A DNA stretch of 64,000 nt from an uncultured Eggerthellaceae bacterium (GCA_910588945.1 CAJUSF010000051.1:1-64000); one strand, 5' to 3'. Shown: positions 36,903-46,804, counted from the first letter of the stretch. Notes: generated by a model not told the origin, from the letters alone. A program made the numbers and translations.

Positions 36903-38021
36903 TTAGTATCTCACAAAGAACATATTGCTCGGCACCGGAGCAACACAAACTCTTTTCCCCGGACTTGGAGCATGAATCATCTGACCATTACCAATATAGA
37001 CACCGGTGTGTGTCCAGCGGATGCAAATATCTCCCGGAATTGGGTCAGTAACCTGTGTCCAGTTGTAAATAGAGTAAGTGGTCCAGTGACGCTTGTTCGT
37101 TCCCATAATGCAATAGCCCACAAGACCAGAACAATCATATGAGTTCGGCCCGACCGCTCCCCACACATAGGGAAGACCGATACAGCTTTGTGCGCGTGCA
37201 ACTATAGTCGCACCGTCAACCGTCTGCGGCTTGGAGTTGTTGACACCGCCCTTGCCGCCGCCGGTATTACCGCCGCTGTTGCCGCTACCACCGCTGTTAC
37301 CCGTCGATGCCGCCGCAGCTGCAGCTGCTGCACGGGCACGAGCCTCAGCTTGGCGCTGCTCCTCGAGACGACGCGCTTCCTCCTCTTGACGGAGAAGCTC
37401 TTCAGCCTCCGCCGAAAGTGCATCGTAGGTTGCCTGCATCTCATCGACGAGCTGCTGCGCCTGCTGCTGTATCGCCTTCGCCTCTTCGGCCTTTTGAGCA
37501 GCAACCGCCTCTTGCTCGGCATAGACGGCTTTCTGCGCTTCAACATCGCTGCGCAGCTGCTTGGTATCCTCGACCATCTTCGTATCGGATTCGTTCATAT
37601 CCTCAAGAACGCCCCAGTTGGTGGAAAACGCCTGGAAGGATGTCGCTCCGAGAAGCATGTCAATAAAGGATAGCGAACCTGAACGATACATCGAACGCGC
37701 GCGGGTGCCGAGCTGTTCCTGAAGGGATTCGATTTGCTCGTTAGCCTCGTCGATGCGCTCCTGTGCCTCGTCCATCTTGGCCTGCGCGCTCTCTTGCTCA
37801 AACAGCGCCTCGCCATAGTCGGCCGACGCCTCGTCAAGCTGCTCCTCAAGAGTTCCAAGCTTTTCGAGCGCCTGTTGCGCTTCTGCCCTCTTCTGGGCTG
37901 AGGTGACCGCATATGCTTCAACAGGTGATGTAAGAGATCCTGCTGCGATGGCTGTTGCTCCTGCAACAGCGCCTGCGGTAATGAATGAACGTCTGCTTAT
38001 GCTCTGTTCATGCTTTTTCAT
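36903..38021 (-). CDS. Coiled-coil NlpC/P60 cell-wall hydrolase with Tat signal (paralogue 1)
   Basis: A 372-residue secreted hydrolase. The N-terminus has the twin-arginine motif SRRSFITAG followed by a hydrophobic stretch and a likely cleavage site after VEAYA. Residues about 40-235 are a long coiled coil like that of PcsB/RipA-type proteins (GTRARSMYRSGS, ATSFQAFSTNW). A Gly/Ser/Asn linker leads to the NlpC/P60 domain (about 265-372) with Cys in YDCSGLVGYC and His in THTGVYIG. The ATG at 38021 has GGAGG 9 bases upstream; the longer start does not. It is paralogous to the gene at 40646. Confidence 0.88.
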   Translation of the reverse strand: MKKHEQSISRRSFITAGAVAGATAIAAGSLTSPVEAYAVTSAQKRAEAQQALEKLGTLEEQLDEASADYGEALFEQESAQAKMDEAQERIDEANEQIESLQEQLGTRARSMYRSGSLSFIDMLLGATSFQAFSTNWGVLEDMNESDTKMVEDTKQLRSDVEAQKAVYAEQEAVAAQKAEEAKAIQQQAQQLVDEMQATYDALSAEAEELLRQEEEARRLEEQRQAEARARAAAAAAAASTGNSGGSGNSGGNTGGGKGGVNNSKPQTVDGATIVARAQSCIGLPYVWGAVGPNSYDCSGLVGYCIMGTNKRHWTTYSIYNWTQVTDPIPGDICIRWTHTGVYIGNGQMIHAPSPGKRVCVAPVPSNMFFVRY

Positions 38022-38516
38022 CGGTGATGCCTCCAAATGATCAGCACGTGGTGTGTTTTTCAAGCTTATGAGCTATGAATAGTAACACTACATATCCCGA
38101 GTGAAATATGCATTTTTTGAGGATATGAAGCGCTTGCTCGGAAAAGCACAACATATTGTATCGAACAGGCTTTGGCCCCACAAACCATCAATCAAATGTG
38201 GAGTAAAGATGAATCAGTAATGCGCTCATCTTCACAAATATATAGCGAAAATGGTCTTGAGAAGAGGTTCAACTGCATCAAAGAAGGTCTGCAAAAGACG
38301 CTCTAATTGAGCACCGCCGGGCACCGGGCGCAAAATGCAGCAATCAGCATGCGGACTAAAAAGAATGACGCACAATCTTTCAGTATAATACGCTGGCCTT
38401 TTTCCGTATGAAGATGACAGCAAGCCGTTATATAATCGCTTTACAAAACACTGTTAGGCATATACCGCAAACACACCATAAAACGCGCAACACAACGGTC
38501 TTACGCCATTTGGAAC
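38022..38516. other. Divergent intergenic region, no gene
   Basis: About 495 bases between the divergent hydrolase and serine hydrolase genes. It must hold promoters for both, but I see no clear -35/-10 pair, repeat of the named families or RNA gene. Confidence 0.3.
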
Positions 38517-40475
38517 ATGACAGGTATTGATCCACGCTATCACACGGAACTGTCGTTTTCTGGAGGAAGCTTGACCACGGAACCCTCGCATAGGAACAAT
38601 AGGGATATGCCCGGCCACCGGCGCGCAAGCCGCTCGGCGAGCAGTCCTTTCGAGCGCGACCGTTCAGGCGCAAGCAGAAGAGACGCTCGGATGCATCCCG
38701 ATCGTCCAAACACGCAACAGCGAAAACCCCAGGGCTCAGACAGAATCCCCTCCAATCACAAAAGCCCTCGAAACCCAGTGCTTAATTTCGACGACCGCGG
38801 GAGATCCGCGAAACGTAATCAACATGCCGACCCCGATCGTCGAAGTGACCGATCGCGTCACGTTGGACCTGAGCGTCATCGATCAAATGCAGCCATGAGC
38901 GAGCGTCCTCGACGGACTAAGCATAATGATATAAGAGACACTTCACGTCGCGTTGACCCAAGAAAGCCTGCCACCGCCCGCACGCAGCCCAAACGCGGCC
39001 GCAGTTCATCCAACAGCCGCGCTGTAGATACCTACCGCCAACCCAAAGCCCAAGGCGGACGCACTCTTCACTCAAAAACACGAAACGCTATGAAGAGCGC
39101 ACGGGGGCCATACGGCACATCGATGCAAACACCGCCGTTCGGCGGCTCGGCCAAAGCGCTTGGAGCAGAAATATCGCCTAAACACAGCGTTACCACATGG
39201 ATCAAGCGCTTTGTGATCCTGTTTGCCATCTTAGCTTTAGCATGGGCGCTCATAAATCTGTTCACTGCAACTCCGTCAGCCGATCAAGATATCGCAGAAG
39301 GAGAAACACAGAGACACTTCGATATCGACCCTGCATTGTTCGTCGACTCACGTCTTGCTTCGTATGCGTCTTTTGAGAATCTCGATCCAAAGGACCTCGA
39401 CGTGATACCCGAGACCACCGAGGTGACAGGATTCACACTGTCAGAGCAACAAGACAACGCTGCGCCTGTTATAAGTGAAAAAAATGCAGTGGCGCTTCAA
39501 AGTGCGCTTGAGCCGTTCACGAGCCGCGATATGAAGGTCGGGTTCGCCTTCATGGATATCGAGACAGGACGCGGATTTGCCTATAACATCGATGATGCTA
39601 TCTACGGTGCAAGTTCGTTTAAAGGTCCGTTTTGCGCGTACTACGCCTCCACTTATATAGACAACGGCTATGTCAACCTCTCCAAGGTTAGCGACAACCT
39701 GTTCAACACGATTGTCTACTCCAACAATCTTTCCTACTGGAACCTACGAAAGAATGTGGATGACAGCGACGTGGCCAGCTGGCTAGCAACGCTCGGAATA
39801 GATACAGATGTTGCATATGATACGAGCTACCCGACCTACACGGTGCGCGATTCTGCAAAACTCTGGTTGGCAGTGCATGATTATCTTGAAGATGACACCT
39901 CCGCCGCAAAACAGCTACGTAAATTCTTCTCAAACACGGAGACATCTTTTCTGCGGCGCGCGCTGTGTAACCCCAATGAGGACACGAGCGACATTGATGA
40001 TTATGACAAAGGCGATGGAAGCGCAGATGCAAATGAGCTTTTCGCCGTCGAAGATGAAAGCGACACCGATGAGAATACTGCCACAACGCTTGTGAGCGAT
40101 AGTGATGATGGCGGTGAGATCTTGATCGAACCCGCAAATGAGAATCTACAACCGAATTCAGTAATAGCCGAATATACTTCAGCAGATGGGCGAATATCGG
40201 TTGTCGAGTATCCGTTCTTGAACGAAGCCGCGCGGACGATAGAAGACTCTGTAAACAACATCGGAAGCCAGAATATTAGCGTGTATGACAAAGCCGGATG
40301 GTATCCACGTGATGAGAATGATGTATCGGCCATGGTCGATGCAGGAATCGTTGAGTGCAACGGCCGCGACTTTCTTCTATGCGCCATGACCGAAATGTCT
40401 TGGAGCTCTCCAAACAGAAAGACCTTCGAAGACCTTATCAAAGCGATATTCGATACACGCGAAAACCTTGCGTAG
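38517..40475 (+). CDS. Membrane-anchored serine hydrolase (class A beta-lactamase fold) with long basic N-terminus
   Basis: A 652-residue protein. Residues 1-225 are a disordered cytoplasmic region rich in Arg, Ser, Asn and Pro. One membrane helix follows (about 230-250, FVILFAILALAWALINLF), and the rest is outside. The outer domain has penicillin-binding-type motifs: SxxK in SSFK near 367, SNN near 401 and KAG near 591 in place of KTG. An acidic insert near 490-545 is unusual. It may be a D,D-peptidase-like or penicilloyl-hydrolase-like protein; its real activity is unknown. The start is uncertain because the ATG at 38517 has only a weak binding site. It lies between two NlpC/P60 genes. Confidence 0.75.
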   Translation: MTGIDPRYHTELSFSGGSLTTEPSHRNNRDMPGHRRASRSASSPFERDRSGASRRDARMHPDRPNTQQRKPQGSDRIPSNHKSPRNPVLNFDDRGRSAKRNQHADPDRRSDRSRHVGPERHRSNAAMSERPRRTKHNDIRDTSRRVDPRKPATARTQPKRGRSSSNSRAVDTYRQPKAQGGRTLHSKTRNAMKSARGPYGTSMQTPPFGGSAKALGAEISPKHSVTTWIKRFVILFAILALAWALINLFTATPSADQDIAEGETQRHFDIDPALFVDSRLASYASFENLDPKDLDVIPETTEVTGFTLSEQQDNAAPVISEKNAVALQSALEPFTSRDMKVGFAFMDIETGRGFAYNIDDAIYGASSFKGPFCAYYASTYIDNGYVNLSKVSDNLFNTIVYSNNLSYWNLRKNVDDSDVASWLATLGIDTDVAYDTSYPTYTVRDSAKLWLAVHDYLEDDTSAAKQLRKFFSNTETSFLRRALCNPNEDTSDIDDYDKGDGSADANELFAVEDESDTDENTATTLVSDSDDGGEILIEPANENLQPNSVIAEYTSADGRISVVEYPFLNEAARTIEDSVNNIGSQNISVYDKAGWYPRDENDVSAMVDAGIVECNGRDFLLCAMTEMSWSSPNRKTFEDLIKAIFDTRENLA

Positions 40476-40588
40476 GGCTTTCAAGCTAGCGGTGCAAGAT
40501 TGCCATCCATGCTGTCCACGCGATAAGCGCCATACCCGGATTTTGCACAACAATATCCCAGCAAGAAACTGTAGAAGAGTCAGAACAC

Positions 40589-40618
40589 AAAAAGGAGCGC
40601 CTGCAAGCGCAGACGCTC
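40589..40618 (-). terminator. Intrinsic terminator after the second NlpC/P60 paralogue
   Basis: GAGCGCCTGC and GCAGACGCTC form a 10-bp stem (one G-T pair) with an AAGC loop, followed on the minus strand by CCTTTTTG. It is 28 bases past the stop of the gene at 40646. Confidence 0.8.
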
Positions 40619-40645
40619 TTGATTCGCGATTCGTGCAGTAATGAC

Positions 40646-41761
40646 TTAGCGATAGCGCTTGTAGGTAGCAGCGCCAAGGCCTGATTCGCACCAGCTAACA
40701 GCTGCTTCTACTACCTTGCCCTTGGACAAAGAAGCGTGAACCATCATGCCGCCGCCAACGTAGAGGCCCACATGACCTGGCCACCATACGATATCACCGG
40801 CCTGAGCGTTGGCCTTCGATACATTGGGGTATGAAGCCATGGTGCCCGTTGTTCCAAGCTTTCTGCCCGTCTGCCCAGTGAGACAATAACTAACAAAACC
40901 CGAGCAATCAAAGCTTTTAGGACCGCCGCCACCTGAAACATAAGGTATACCAATGCAGCTATATGCACGGCTAATCGCATCGCTACCACCGATCACAGGA
41001 AGATTATCCCCCGATGAGGTGTTGCTATTGTTCGGCTTAGAACTCGTGTTGGGGCGAGTATTCGTACCGGTATTAGCAATCGTACCATTAGCAGCCGCAG
41101 CCTCAGCAGCCTGCTGCCTTGCAGCCTCTTCAGCTGCAACGAGCGCAGCTGCCTCAGCAGAAAGAGAATTGTAGGTTGCCTGCATTTCGCTCTGGAGCGC
41201 CTCGGTGGAGTTCTTCACCTCTTCGGCCTCAGCCGCCTTCTTAGCCGCCTGCTGCTCTTGCTCAGCATAGACTGCCTTCTGCTCTTCCACCTCGACGCGA
41301 AGGTCCTTCGTTTCCTGAACCATCTGCGCATCGGATTCGTTCATGTCGTTCAGGATCCCCCAGTTCTGGGTGAAAGCCTGAAATGTAGTGGCTCCGAGTA
41401 GCAAATCAAGGAAGGATGTAGAGCCTGTACGATACATGCTTTTCGCGCGTGTGCCCAACTGATCCTGAAGATCGCTTATGCGTGCCGTGGCTTCATCTAT
41501 CCTGCCTTGAGCTTCATCCATAGCCGCTTTGGCCTGTTCCTGCTCATATGATGCCATCTCGAAGTCGTATTCAGCTTGGTTAAGTTTCGCGTTGACCGAA
41601 TCCAGCTTATCGAGCGCCGCAGCGGCCTCTGCCTTCTTCTCGGCTGCCGTAGCGCCGAATGCCTGCATGGGGTTCCAAGTGAGAAGTGCAGCGGATGCGC
41701 CCATAACAGCCATTCCGCCTACGAATGCGCGCCTTGTGAGCGCAGTTGAATGCTCATTCAT
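40646..41761 (-). CDS. Coiled-coil NlpC/P60 cell-wall hydrolase with Tat-like signal (paralogue 2)
   Basis: A 371-residue paralogue of the protein at 36903. The N-terminus LTRRAFVGG is a twin-arginine-like signal ending near AFGA. The coiled coil (about 36-235) shares GTRAKSMYRTGSTSFLDLL and the NWGILNDMNESD segment with its paralogue. The linker is Asn/Thr/Ser-rich. The NlpC/P60 domain (about 255-371) has Cys in FDCSGFVSYC and His in GHVGLYVG. It likely cuts stem peptides at the septum or wall, by analogy with PcsB and RipA. Confidence 0.88.
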   Translation of the reverse strand: MNEHSTALTRRAFVGGMAVMGASAALLTWNPMQAFGATAAEKKAEAAAALDKLDSVNAKLNQAEYDFEMASYEQEQAKAAMDEAQGRIDEATARISDLQDQLGTRAKSMYRTGSTSFLDLLLGATTFQAFTQNWGILNDMNESDAQMVQETKDLRVEVEEQKAVYAEQEQQAAKKAAEAEEVKNSTEALQSEMQATYNSLSAEAAALVAAEEAARQQAAEAAAANGTIANTGTNTRPNTSSKPNNSNTSSGDNLPVIGGSDAISRAYSCIGIPYVSGGGGPKSFDCSGFVSYCLTGQTGRKLGTTGTMASYPNVSKANAQAGDIVWWPGHVGLYVGGGMMVHASLSKGKVVEAAVSWCESGLGAATYKRYR

Positions 41762-41986
41762 CAGTTAAGAAAACCTCCCTAGATTGAGCACGTTTGTTTC
41801 TTAACAATAGTTCATGACACTATAGCACGTTTGATCTGCAGACGCAAAGCCGGAATGTCTTATACACAAACCAAAGAATGCTGCTAATACGGAGCAAAAA
41901 ATAATACGGACTCCCTTGAAGGGGAAGCCAATGAATAAGATCAATCAGAACTCTAGGTAAACGACAGATTGTCGCAGAAAAAGCGA

Positions 41987-42188
41987 GCGGCATATCCAGT
42001 GGTTCAGATTTGCAGGAAAGACCGACTAGATATGCCTCGCCACACGGCACACTTGAACAACCGAAAATATTGAATCGATTATTCAAGTGTGCCGTTGTAA
42101 GAACTTGCACCTAAAGGCACCACCTCGCATGCATAGAGATTATTCTATGCTCGGGTCGAGCGGCGAAGACGAACCGCTGAAATGTCGC
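41987..42188 (-). repeat. Palindromic repeat family P1, copy B (expanded)
   Basis: A 202-base copy. Left end GCGGCATATCCAGTGGTTCA and right end AACCGCTGAAATGTCGC match copies A and C. The centre instead holds two further hairpins: ACGGCACACTTGAA/TTCAAGTGTGCCGT (42044-42095) and GCATAGA/TCTATGC (42131-42150). It lies 43 bases past the putP stop, in the same orientation as the other copies. The rest of 41762-42231 holds no gene. Confidence 0.75.
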
Positions 42189-42231
42189 ACAGCGTCGATT
42201 CATTTTCGACAGCCGCTTGAAACCGCCGAAA

Positions 42232-43857
42232 TTATAGCGCCTGAGCTGTCGTCTTCTCGACCGCTTCCGCATTGGCCGCAGCCAAAAGCTCATCTTCAGG
42301 ATCATCGTCCATATAGTGATCGAACTCCTCGAGAACCGCTGGTGAAGGCTCTGGGGTAAGTAGGCTCACCACTATGATGAAGATGAACGACACAATAAAC
42401 GCAGGCAGAAGCTCATAGATTCCGAAAATGCCACCTAAAGGAGCGAGCAAGTTGTGCCAGATAAGAACCGTTGCCGTTCCTGAGAGCATGCCGGCAATCG
42501 CGCCTTGTTTGGTAGTACGCCTCCAATATAGAGCGCAAAGCGTAAGCGGGCCAAACGAAGCACCGAGGCCTGCCCATGCGTAACTTACCACGAAAAAGAT
42601 AACGGAGTTTTCATCGGCAGCCACCAAAATACCGATCAGGAAAACCACGATCAACGTAATGCGCGCGACGATCATGACCTGAGCATCGGTGGCATTCTTC
42701 TTGATCACGCCGCGGAAAATATTCTCTGCAACACTCGAGCCAGCAATAAGCAGATAAGAGGAAGAGGACGACATGGAGGCCGCCAAGATACCGGAAACGA
42801 CAACACCGCACATGAATGAGGGAAGCATGATCTGAGATAGCACGATGAAGATATTCTCGGCCGCTGAATTCGAGGCGAACATCGTCGGCAGCGCGGCACG
42901 CCCGACAAGGCCGATGCAGATAGCGCAAAACAGCGATACGCAAACCCAAACAACAGCGATGATACGACTTTGCTTGATCTCCTCAGCGGAGCGGATTCCC
43001 ATGAAGCGAACGAGGACTTGAGGCATTCCGAAATAGCCCAGACCCCATGCGAGCATGGAGATGATGGACAGGATGCCGTACTCGGCAGGCATATCGAAGA
43101 CAGGCGCGTTGTCATTCATTATCTGAAGGCCGTCATCGCCCACCACCGGGACCGCTATCTCAACACCGGAGAGGAATCCTGGGATGCTGTTCAGGAAGTT
43201 GACCACATTGTCCACACCGCCTGCCATCGTGATCGAGCCGACAAGCACAACAACGAGCGCAAAGAACATCAGGCAACCCTGAACAAAATCGGTGGCTACA
43301 ACGGATAGATATCCGCCGATCAGCGTGTAGAGGAACACGATGATGGCACCGAGGCACATCATGGTCAGATAATCCAAACCGAACAGCGTGTTGAAAAGCT
43401 TGCCGCACGTAACGAAGCAGCTTCCCACATAAACGCAGAAGAAGATCAGAATGATCAGTGCGGCAATAGTGGAGACGATGTTCTTTTCATCATGGAAGCG
43501 ATTTGAGTAGAACCCCGGAAGCGTAATCGAGTTTCCCGCCTTCACTGAATACTTGCGCAAGCGCTTGGCCACGAACTTCCAGTTGAGCCACGTTCCAATG
43601 GCAAGACCCACAGCCGTCCATCCCGCATCGGATGCGCCGGTGAAATATGCGAGGCCCGGTAGACCCATCAGCAAGTATCCCGACATATCGGAGGCCTCGG
43701 CCGAGAGCGCCGTAAGCCACGGACCGACTTTGCGTCCACCCAAAAAGTACTCAGATGTTGATGAGTTGGACCTCTTCGCATAAACGAAGCCAATCGTCAA
43801 AACAACAATGAAATACAAGAGCATGGCGAACAATACCCAAAAATCGCCTTCTACCAT
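42232..43857 (-). CDS. putP: Sodium/proline symporter
   Basis: A 541-residue member of the sodium:solute symporter family with about 13 helices. Matches to PutP include SEYFLGGRKVGPWLTALSAEASDMSG (first part, residues about 34-60), GLAIGTWLNWKFVAKRLR and AGLGASFGPLTLCALYW. It imports proline with sodium. The start follows GGGGAGGG. It is divergent from aspT; repeat P1 copy B follows its stop. The C-terminal tail is acidic. Confidence 0.92.
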   Translation of the reverse strand: MVEGDFWVLFAMLLYFIVVLTIGFVYAKRSNSSTSEYFLGGRKVGPWLTALSAEASDMSGYLLMGLPGLAYFTGASDAGWTAVGLAIGTWLNWKFVAKRLRKYSVKAGNSITLPGFYSNRFHDEKNIVSTIAALIILIFFCVYVGSCFVTCGKLFNTLFGLDYLTMMCLGAIIVFLYTLIGGYLSVVATDFVQGCLMFFALVVVLVGSITMAGGVDNVVNFLNSIPGFLSGVEIAVPVVGDDGLQIMNDNAPVFDMPAEYGILSIISMLAWGLGYFGMPQVLVRFMGIRSAEEIKQSRIIAVVWVCVSLFCAICIGLVGRAALPTMFASNSAAENIFIVLSQIMLPSFMCGVVVSGILAASMSSSSSYLLIAGSSVAENIFRGVIKKNATDAQVMIVARITLIVVFLIGILVAADENSVIFFVVSYAWAGLGASFGPLTLCALYWRRTTKQGAIAGMLSGTATVLIWHNLLAPLGGIFGIYELLPAFIVSFIFIIVVSLLTPEPSPAVLEEFDHYMDDDPEDELLAAANAEAVEKTTAQAL

Positions 43858-43885
43858 TTTCCCTCCCCTTATAAGAATCTAACGA

Positions 43886-43923
43886 GCGAATCGGCGGATT
43901 ATTCATATCCCTACCCCGATTCG
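43886..43923. promoter_or_regulatory. Inverted repeat in the putP-aspT divergent promoter region
   Basis: CGAATCGG and CCGATTCG are 8-base perfect arms separated by about 20 bases, in the 160-base region between divergent starts. It may be an operator or loop for control of both genes. No regulator is encoded beside it. Confidence 0.35.
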
Positions 43924-44017
43924 ACTTTCGGGATTATACTTTATCGTGATGGAGTGACAGCCGCTTTTTGCGAGCCAAACCCCCGCACGAAGCAACTTTA
44001 ACGGCGAGAGGACCGAA

Positions 44018-45307
44018 ATGCGCGCTTATACGGATATGACCCAAGAAGAGATCCGCTCGGAATTGGACAAAGTGCAAGGCGAATATGAAGCGATCTGCGC
44101 GAAGGAGTTGACACTTGATATGGCCCGCGGAAAGCCGAGCGCGGCGCAACTCGATCTGTCAACACCGATGCTCTCGATTCTGCAAGGTGCCAATGATTGC
44201 TTCAGCAAAAACGGCACCGATTGCCGCAACTATGGCGTGCTTGACGGGATCGACGAGGCTAAGCGCATGATGGCATGCCTTCTCGATTGTCCGTCCGAGG
44301 ATGTGATCGTTTTCGGAAACGCATCGTTAACTGTTATGCATGATACGATCGTGCGCGCCATGGACTTCGGATGCTTGGGATCGAAGCCGTGGTCGGAATA
44401 CGAGCGCATCAAATGGATATGCCCAGTTCCGGGATATGACAGGCATTTCGCGATCCTCGAGCAATTCGGGATAGAGATGATCCCTGTCGCGCTTGGTGAT
44501 GACGGCCCTGACATGGATGAAGTCGAAAGCATCGCTGCAGGCGATGATGCCGTCAAGGGAATATGGTGCGTGCCGAAATATTCGAATCCTTCAGGCATCA
44601 TCTATTCGGATGAGACAGTGCGTCGATTGGCTACGATGAAGTGCGCGGCTCGCGACTTTCGCATCTTTTGGGATAACGCTTACTGCGTGCATTCGCTTTC
44701 CGAAGAAGCCGCCAAGCTCGATCGAGTGCTTGACATCGCCTTGGCTTGCGAGGAAGCAGGCAGCCCGAACCGCTTTTTCAAGTTCGCATCCACATCGAAG
44801 ATCACCTTTCCCGGTGCGGGCGTTTCCGGATTTTCCGCCAGTGCGGAAAACCTCGCGGAGACAAAGCGCCTAATCGGCGCGCAGATGATCGGCGCTGATA
44901 AGCTCAACCAGCTTCGCCATGCACGGTTTTTGCCCGATATGGATGCGATCGGCGCGCATATGGCCAAGCATGCTGAAATACTGCGCCCAAAGTTCACCCT
45001 TGTGCAAGAGAAACTGGATGAAGGGCTTTCGGGTTTGGAGATCGCCAAGTGGACAAATCCGCGCGGCGGATATTTCGTGTCGTTCGATGGGCTTGAGGGT
45101 ACGGCGAAACGAACGATACAGCTGGCGCGCGAGGCAGGCGTTACGTTAACGGGCGCTGGCGCCACCTGGCCTTATGGCACCGATCCGCATGACAGCAACA
45201 TCCGCATTGCACCCACCATGCCAACGCTTTCGGATTTAGAGGCAGCACTTGAAGTGTTTGTCTGCTGCGTAAAGATGGCAGCACTTGAGAAGCTGACACG
45301 TCAATAG
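44018..45307 (+). CDS. aspT: Class Ic aspartate aminotransferase (AspT)
   Basis: A 429-residue PLP-dependent enzyme interconverting aspartate and oxaloacetate. It matches the corynebacterial AspT type: LDMARGKPS, NYGVLDGI, WICPVPGYDRHF, VPKYSNPSG and the Schiff-base Lys in STSKITFPGAG near residue 262. GAGAGG precedes the ATG. It would supply aspartate to LysC-Asd and to the racemase found elsewhere in the window. It stands alone on the plus strand. Confidence 0.92.
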   Translation: MRAYTDMTQEEIRSELDKVQGEYEAICAKELTLDMARGKPSAAQLDLSTPMLSILQGANDCFSKNGTDCRNYGVLDGIDEAKRMMACLLDCPSEDVIVFGNASLTVMHDTIVRAMDFGCLGSKPWSEYERIKWICPVPGYDRHFAILEQFGIEMIPVALGDDGPDMDEVESIAAGDDAVKGIWCVPKYSNPSGIIYSDETVRRLATMKCAARDFRIFWDNAYCVHSLSEEAAKLDRVLDIALACEEAGSPNRFFKFASTSKITFPGAGVSGFSASAENLAETKRLIGAQMIGADKLNQLRHARFLPDMDAIGAHMAKHAEILRPKFTLVQEKLDEGLSGLEIAKWTNPRGGYFVSFDGLEGTAKRTIQLAREAGVTLTGAGATWPYGTDPHDSNIRIAPTMPTLSDLEAALEVFVCCVKMAALEKLTRQ

Positions 45308-45453
45308 CATCAGGCGGACATAGGGTGTAGGTGCACATGCGTATTTGATATGCACGTTTTGTATCCCCCAAGGAGATACCACAGGTCACCCGTAGGTGCG
45401 CATGCGCCCTTCATGCGCGCATCCACTCCACCACCTCACATGCGCAACAACGA
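45308..45453. repeat. Palindrome-rich flank of the DUF4143 gene (left)
   Basis: Contains TGCGCATG/CATGCGC hairpins and the 13-mer ATGCGCCCTTCAT at 45402-45414. The same 13-mer is at 46910-46922 on the other side of the ATPase gene, in the same orientation. No gene. Confidence 0.5.
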
Positions 45454-46722
45454 CTACGGCGCGAGCGTTGCAAGAGGAACCACATACACACCGTCTTCGC
45501 GTCGATAAGCCGTCTGTGTAGATGTGAGAACCATAAGGAAAGCAGGTTCGCCTTCATGCTCGGTCTTGACGCGATTCTTTAACTTGAGCAAATGCTTTGC
45601 ACCCTCATCTATGCGGCTGTTGCCCATCTTGACCTCGACAGCTGCCCAACCACCATCGGGCGCTACCACAACGGCGTCGGCCTCAAGTCCTGTTTTATCC
45701 CTATAATGCTTAACCTGCGCTCCCATAGCGTCAGCATAAACACGAAGATCATGAATGCAAAGAGATTCAAACAGCAGCCCAAAGGTATTGAAGTCACTCA
45801 ACAACGATTCAGGAGAAGATCCTAAGACAACTGCCGCAATGGAGGGATCGCAAAAATGCCTCGTAGGACTCGTGCGCACTGCTGTCTTCGAGCGTAATCT
45901 AGGATTCCATGCCTCAAGATCTTCGATTACGAAAGCCCTGCGAAGAGCATCAATGTATTCCGAAAGAGTAATATCCGAAGGTCTATCACCTTGCATATCC
46001 TTCTTGATGGTTGAAAGCGAAGCCTCGCTCGCAATATTGCGAGCGTAGGAGCGCATAATCGACCGCAACCACGCAGAGTTCCGCTTCTTTCCTTCAAGCT
46101 CATCAATATCCGAATCGAGCATTTCGTTCACATAATTCTGCGCCTGAGCAAGTGCAACAGCTTGATCATCCTCAATTACGGCCTGTGGCCATCCACCGCG
46201 ACATACGACATATGCAATATCGGTAATATCAACCTTGGCAATAGCAGCGATATCATACGGGTCGTTGTCGACAGCATGATCGAACAGACTCTTAAGCGAA
46301 ATATCCCCACTGGATTCACCGGATTCGAATAGAGACATCGTTCTCATATGAAGGCGCGCGATCCTGCCAACGCCTGAATGCAAAGGTCTCTTTTTGGGAG
46401 TTGCAGAACCCGTAAGAATGAACTGGCCTTTGTTCTTATTTCGATCGACAGCGAAACGCACTGCATCCCAAATCTGAGGAGCCATCTGCCATTCGTCGAT
46501 GAGACGAGGTGTCGCTCCGTCTAGGATTGCAGACGGTTTTGAATCGGCAAGAGCAAGAAGGGACGGGCCTGCATCCGGATCCTGTAGAAATACCACACTA
46601 TTCGCACATTGCTCCCCCGTCGATGTCTTTCCACACCATTTCGGCCCTTCAATCTGAACCGCACCTGATGTTTTCAGCTTCCATCTCAAAAGGTCATCAG
46701 CCACGCGAGGAATATACGACAT
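45454..46722 (-). CDS. AAA_14 / DUF4143 ATP-binding protein
   Basis: A 422-residue ATPase of the DUF4143 group. Walker A is GPKWCGKTS near residues 26-34, LIDEWQMAP is the Walker B-like segment and ILTGSATP a sensor-like motif. The C-terminal DUF4143 part has a nuclease-like GLEADAVVV-AAVEVKMG segment. The family is often horizontally mobile and of unknown function; some members are associated with defence islands. There is no clear ribosome-binding site. The flanks carry related palindromes and upstream tandem repeats, suggesting insertion of the gene as a cassette. Confidence 0.85.
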   Translation of the reverse strand: MSYIPRVADDLLRWKLKTSGAVQIEGPKWCGKTSTGEQCANSVVFLQDPDAGPSLLALADSKPSAILDGATPRLIDEWQMAPQIWDAVRFAVDRNKNKGQFILTGSATPKKRPLHSGVGRIARLHMRTMSLFESGESSGDISLKSLFDHAVDNDPYDIAAIAKVDITDIAYVVCRGGWPQAVIEDDQAVALAQAQNYVNEMLDSDIDELEGKKRNSAWLRSIMRSYARNIASEASLSTIKKDMQGDRPSDITLSEYIDALRRAFVIEDLEAWNPRLRSKTAVRTSPTRHFCDPSIAAVVLGSSPESLLSDFNTFGLLFESLCIHDLRVYADAMGAQVKHYRDKTGLEADAVVVAPDGGWAAVEVKMGNSRIDEGAKHLLKLKNRVKTEHEGEPAFLMVLTSTQTAYRREDGVYVVPLATLAP

Positions 46723-46804
46723 ATCTATTATTTAGCCTTTCTACGTATCGGCAAATTATCAAATTACGCATGTTTACAGGGATTATAGCAAACAACTATA
46801 GAAG

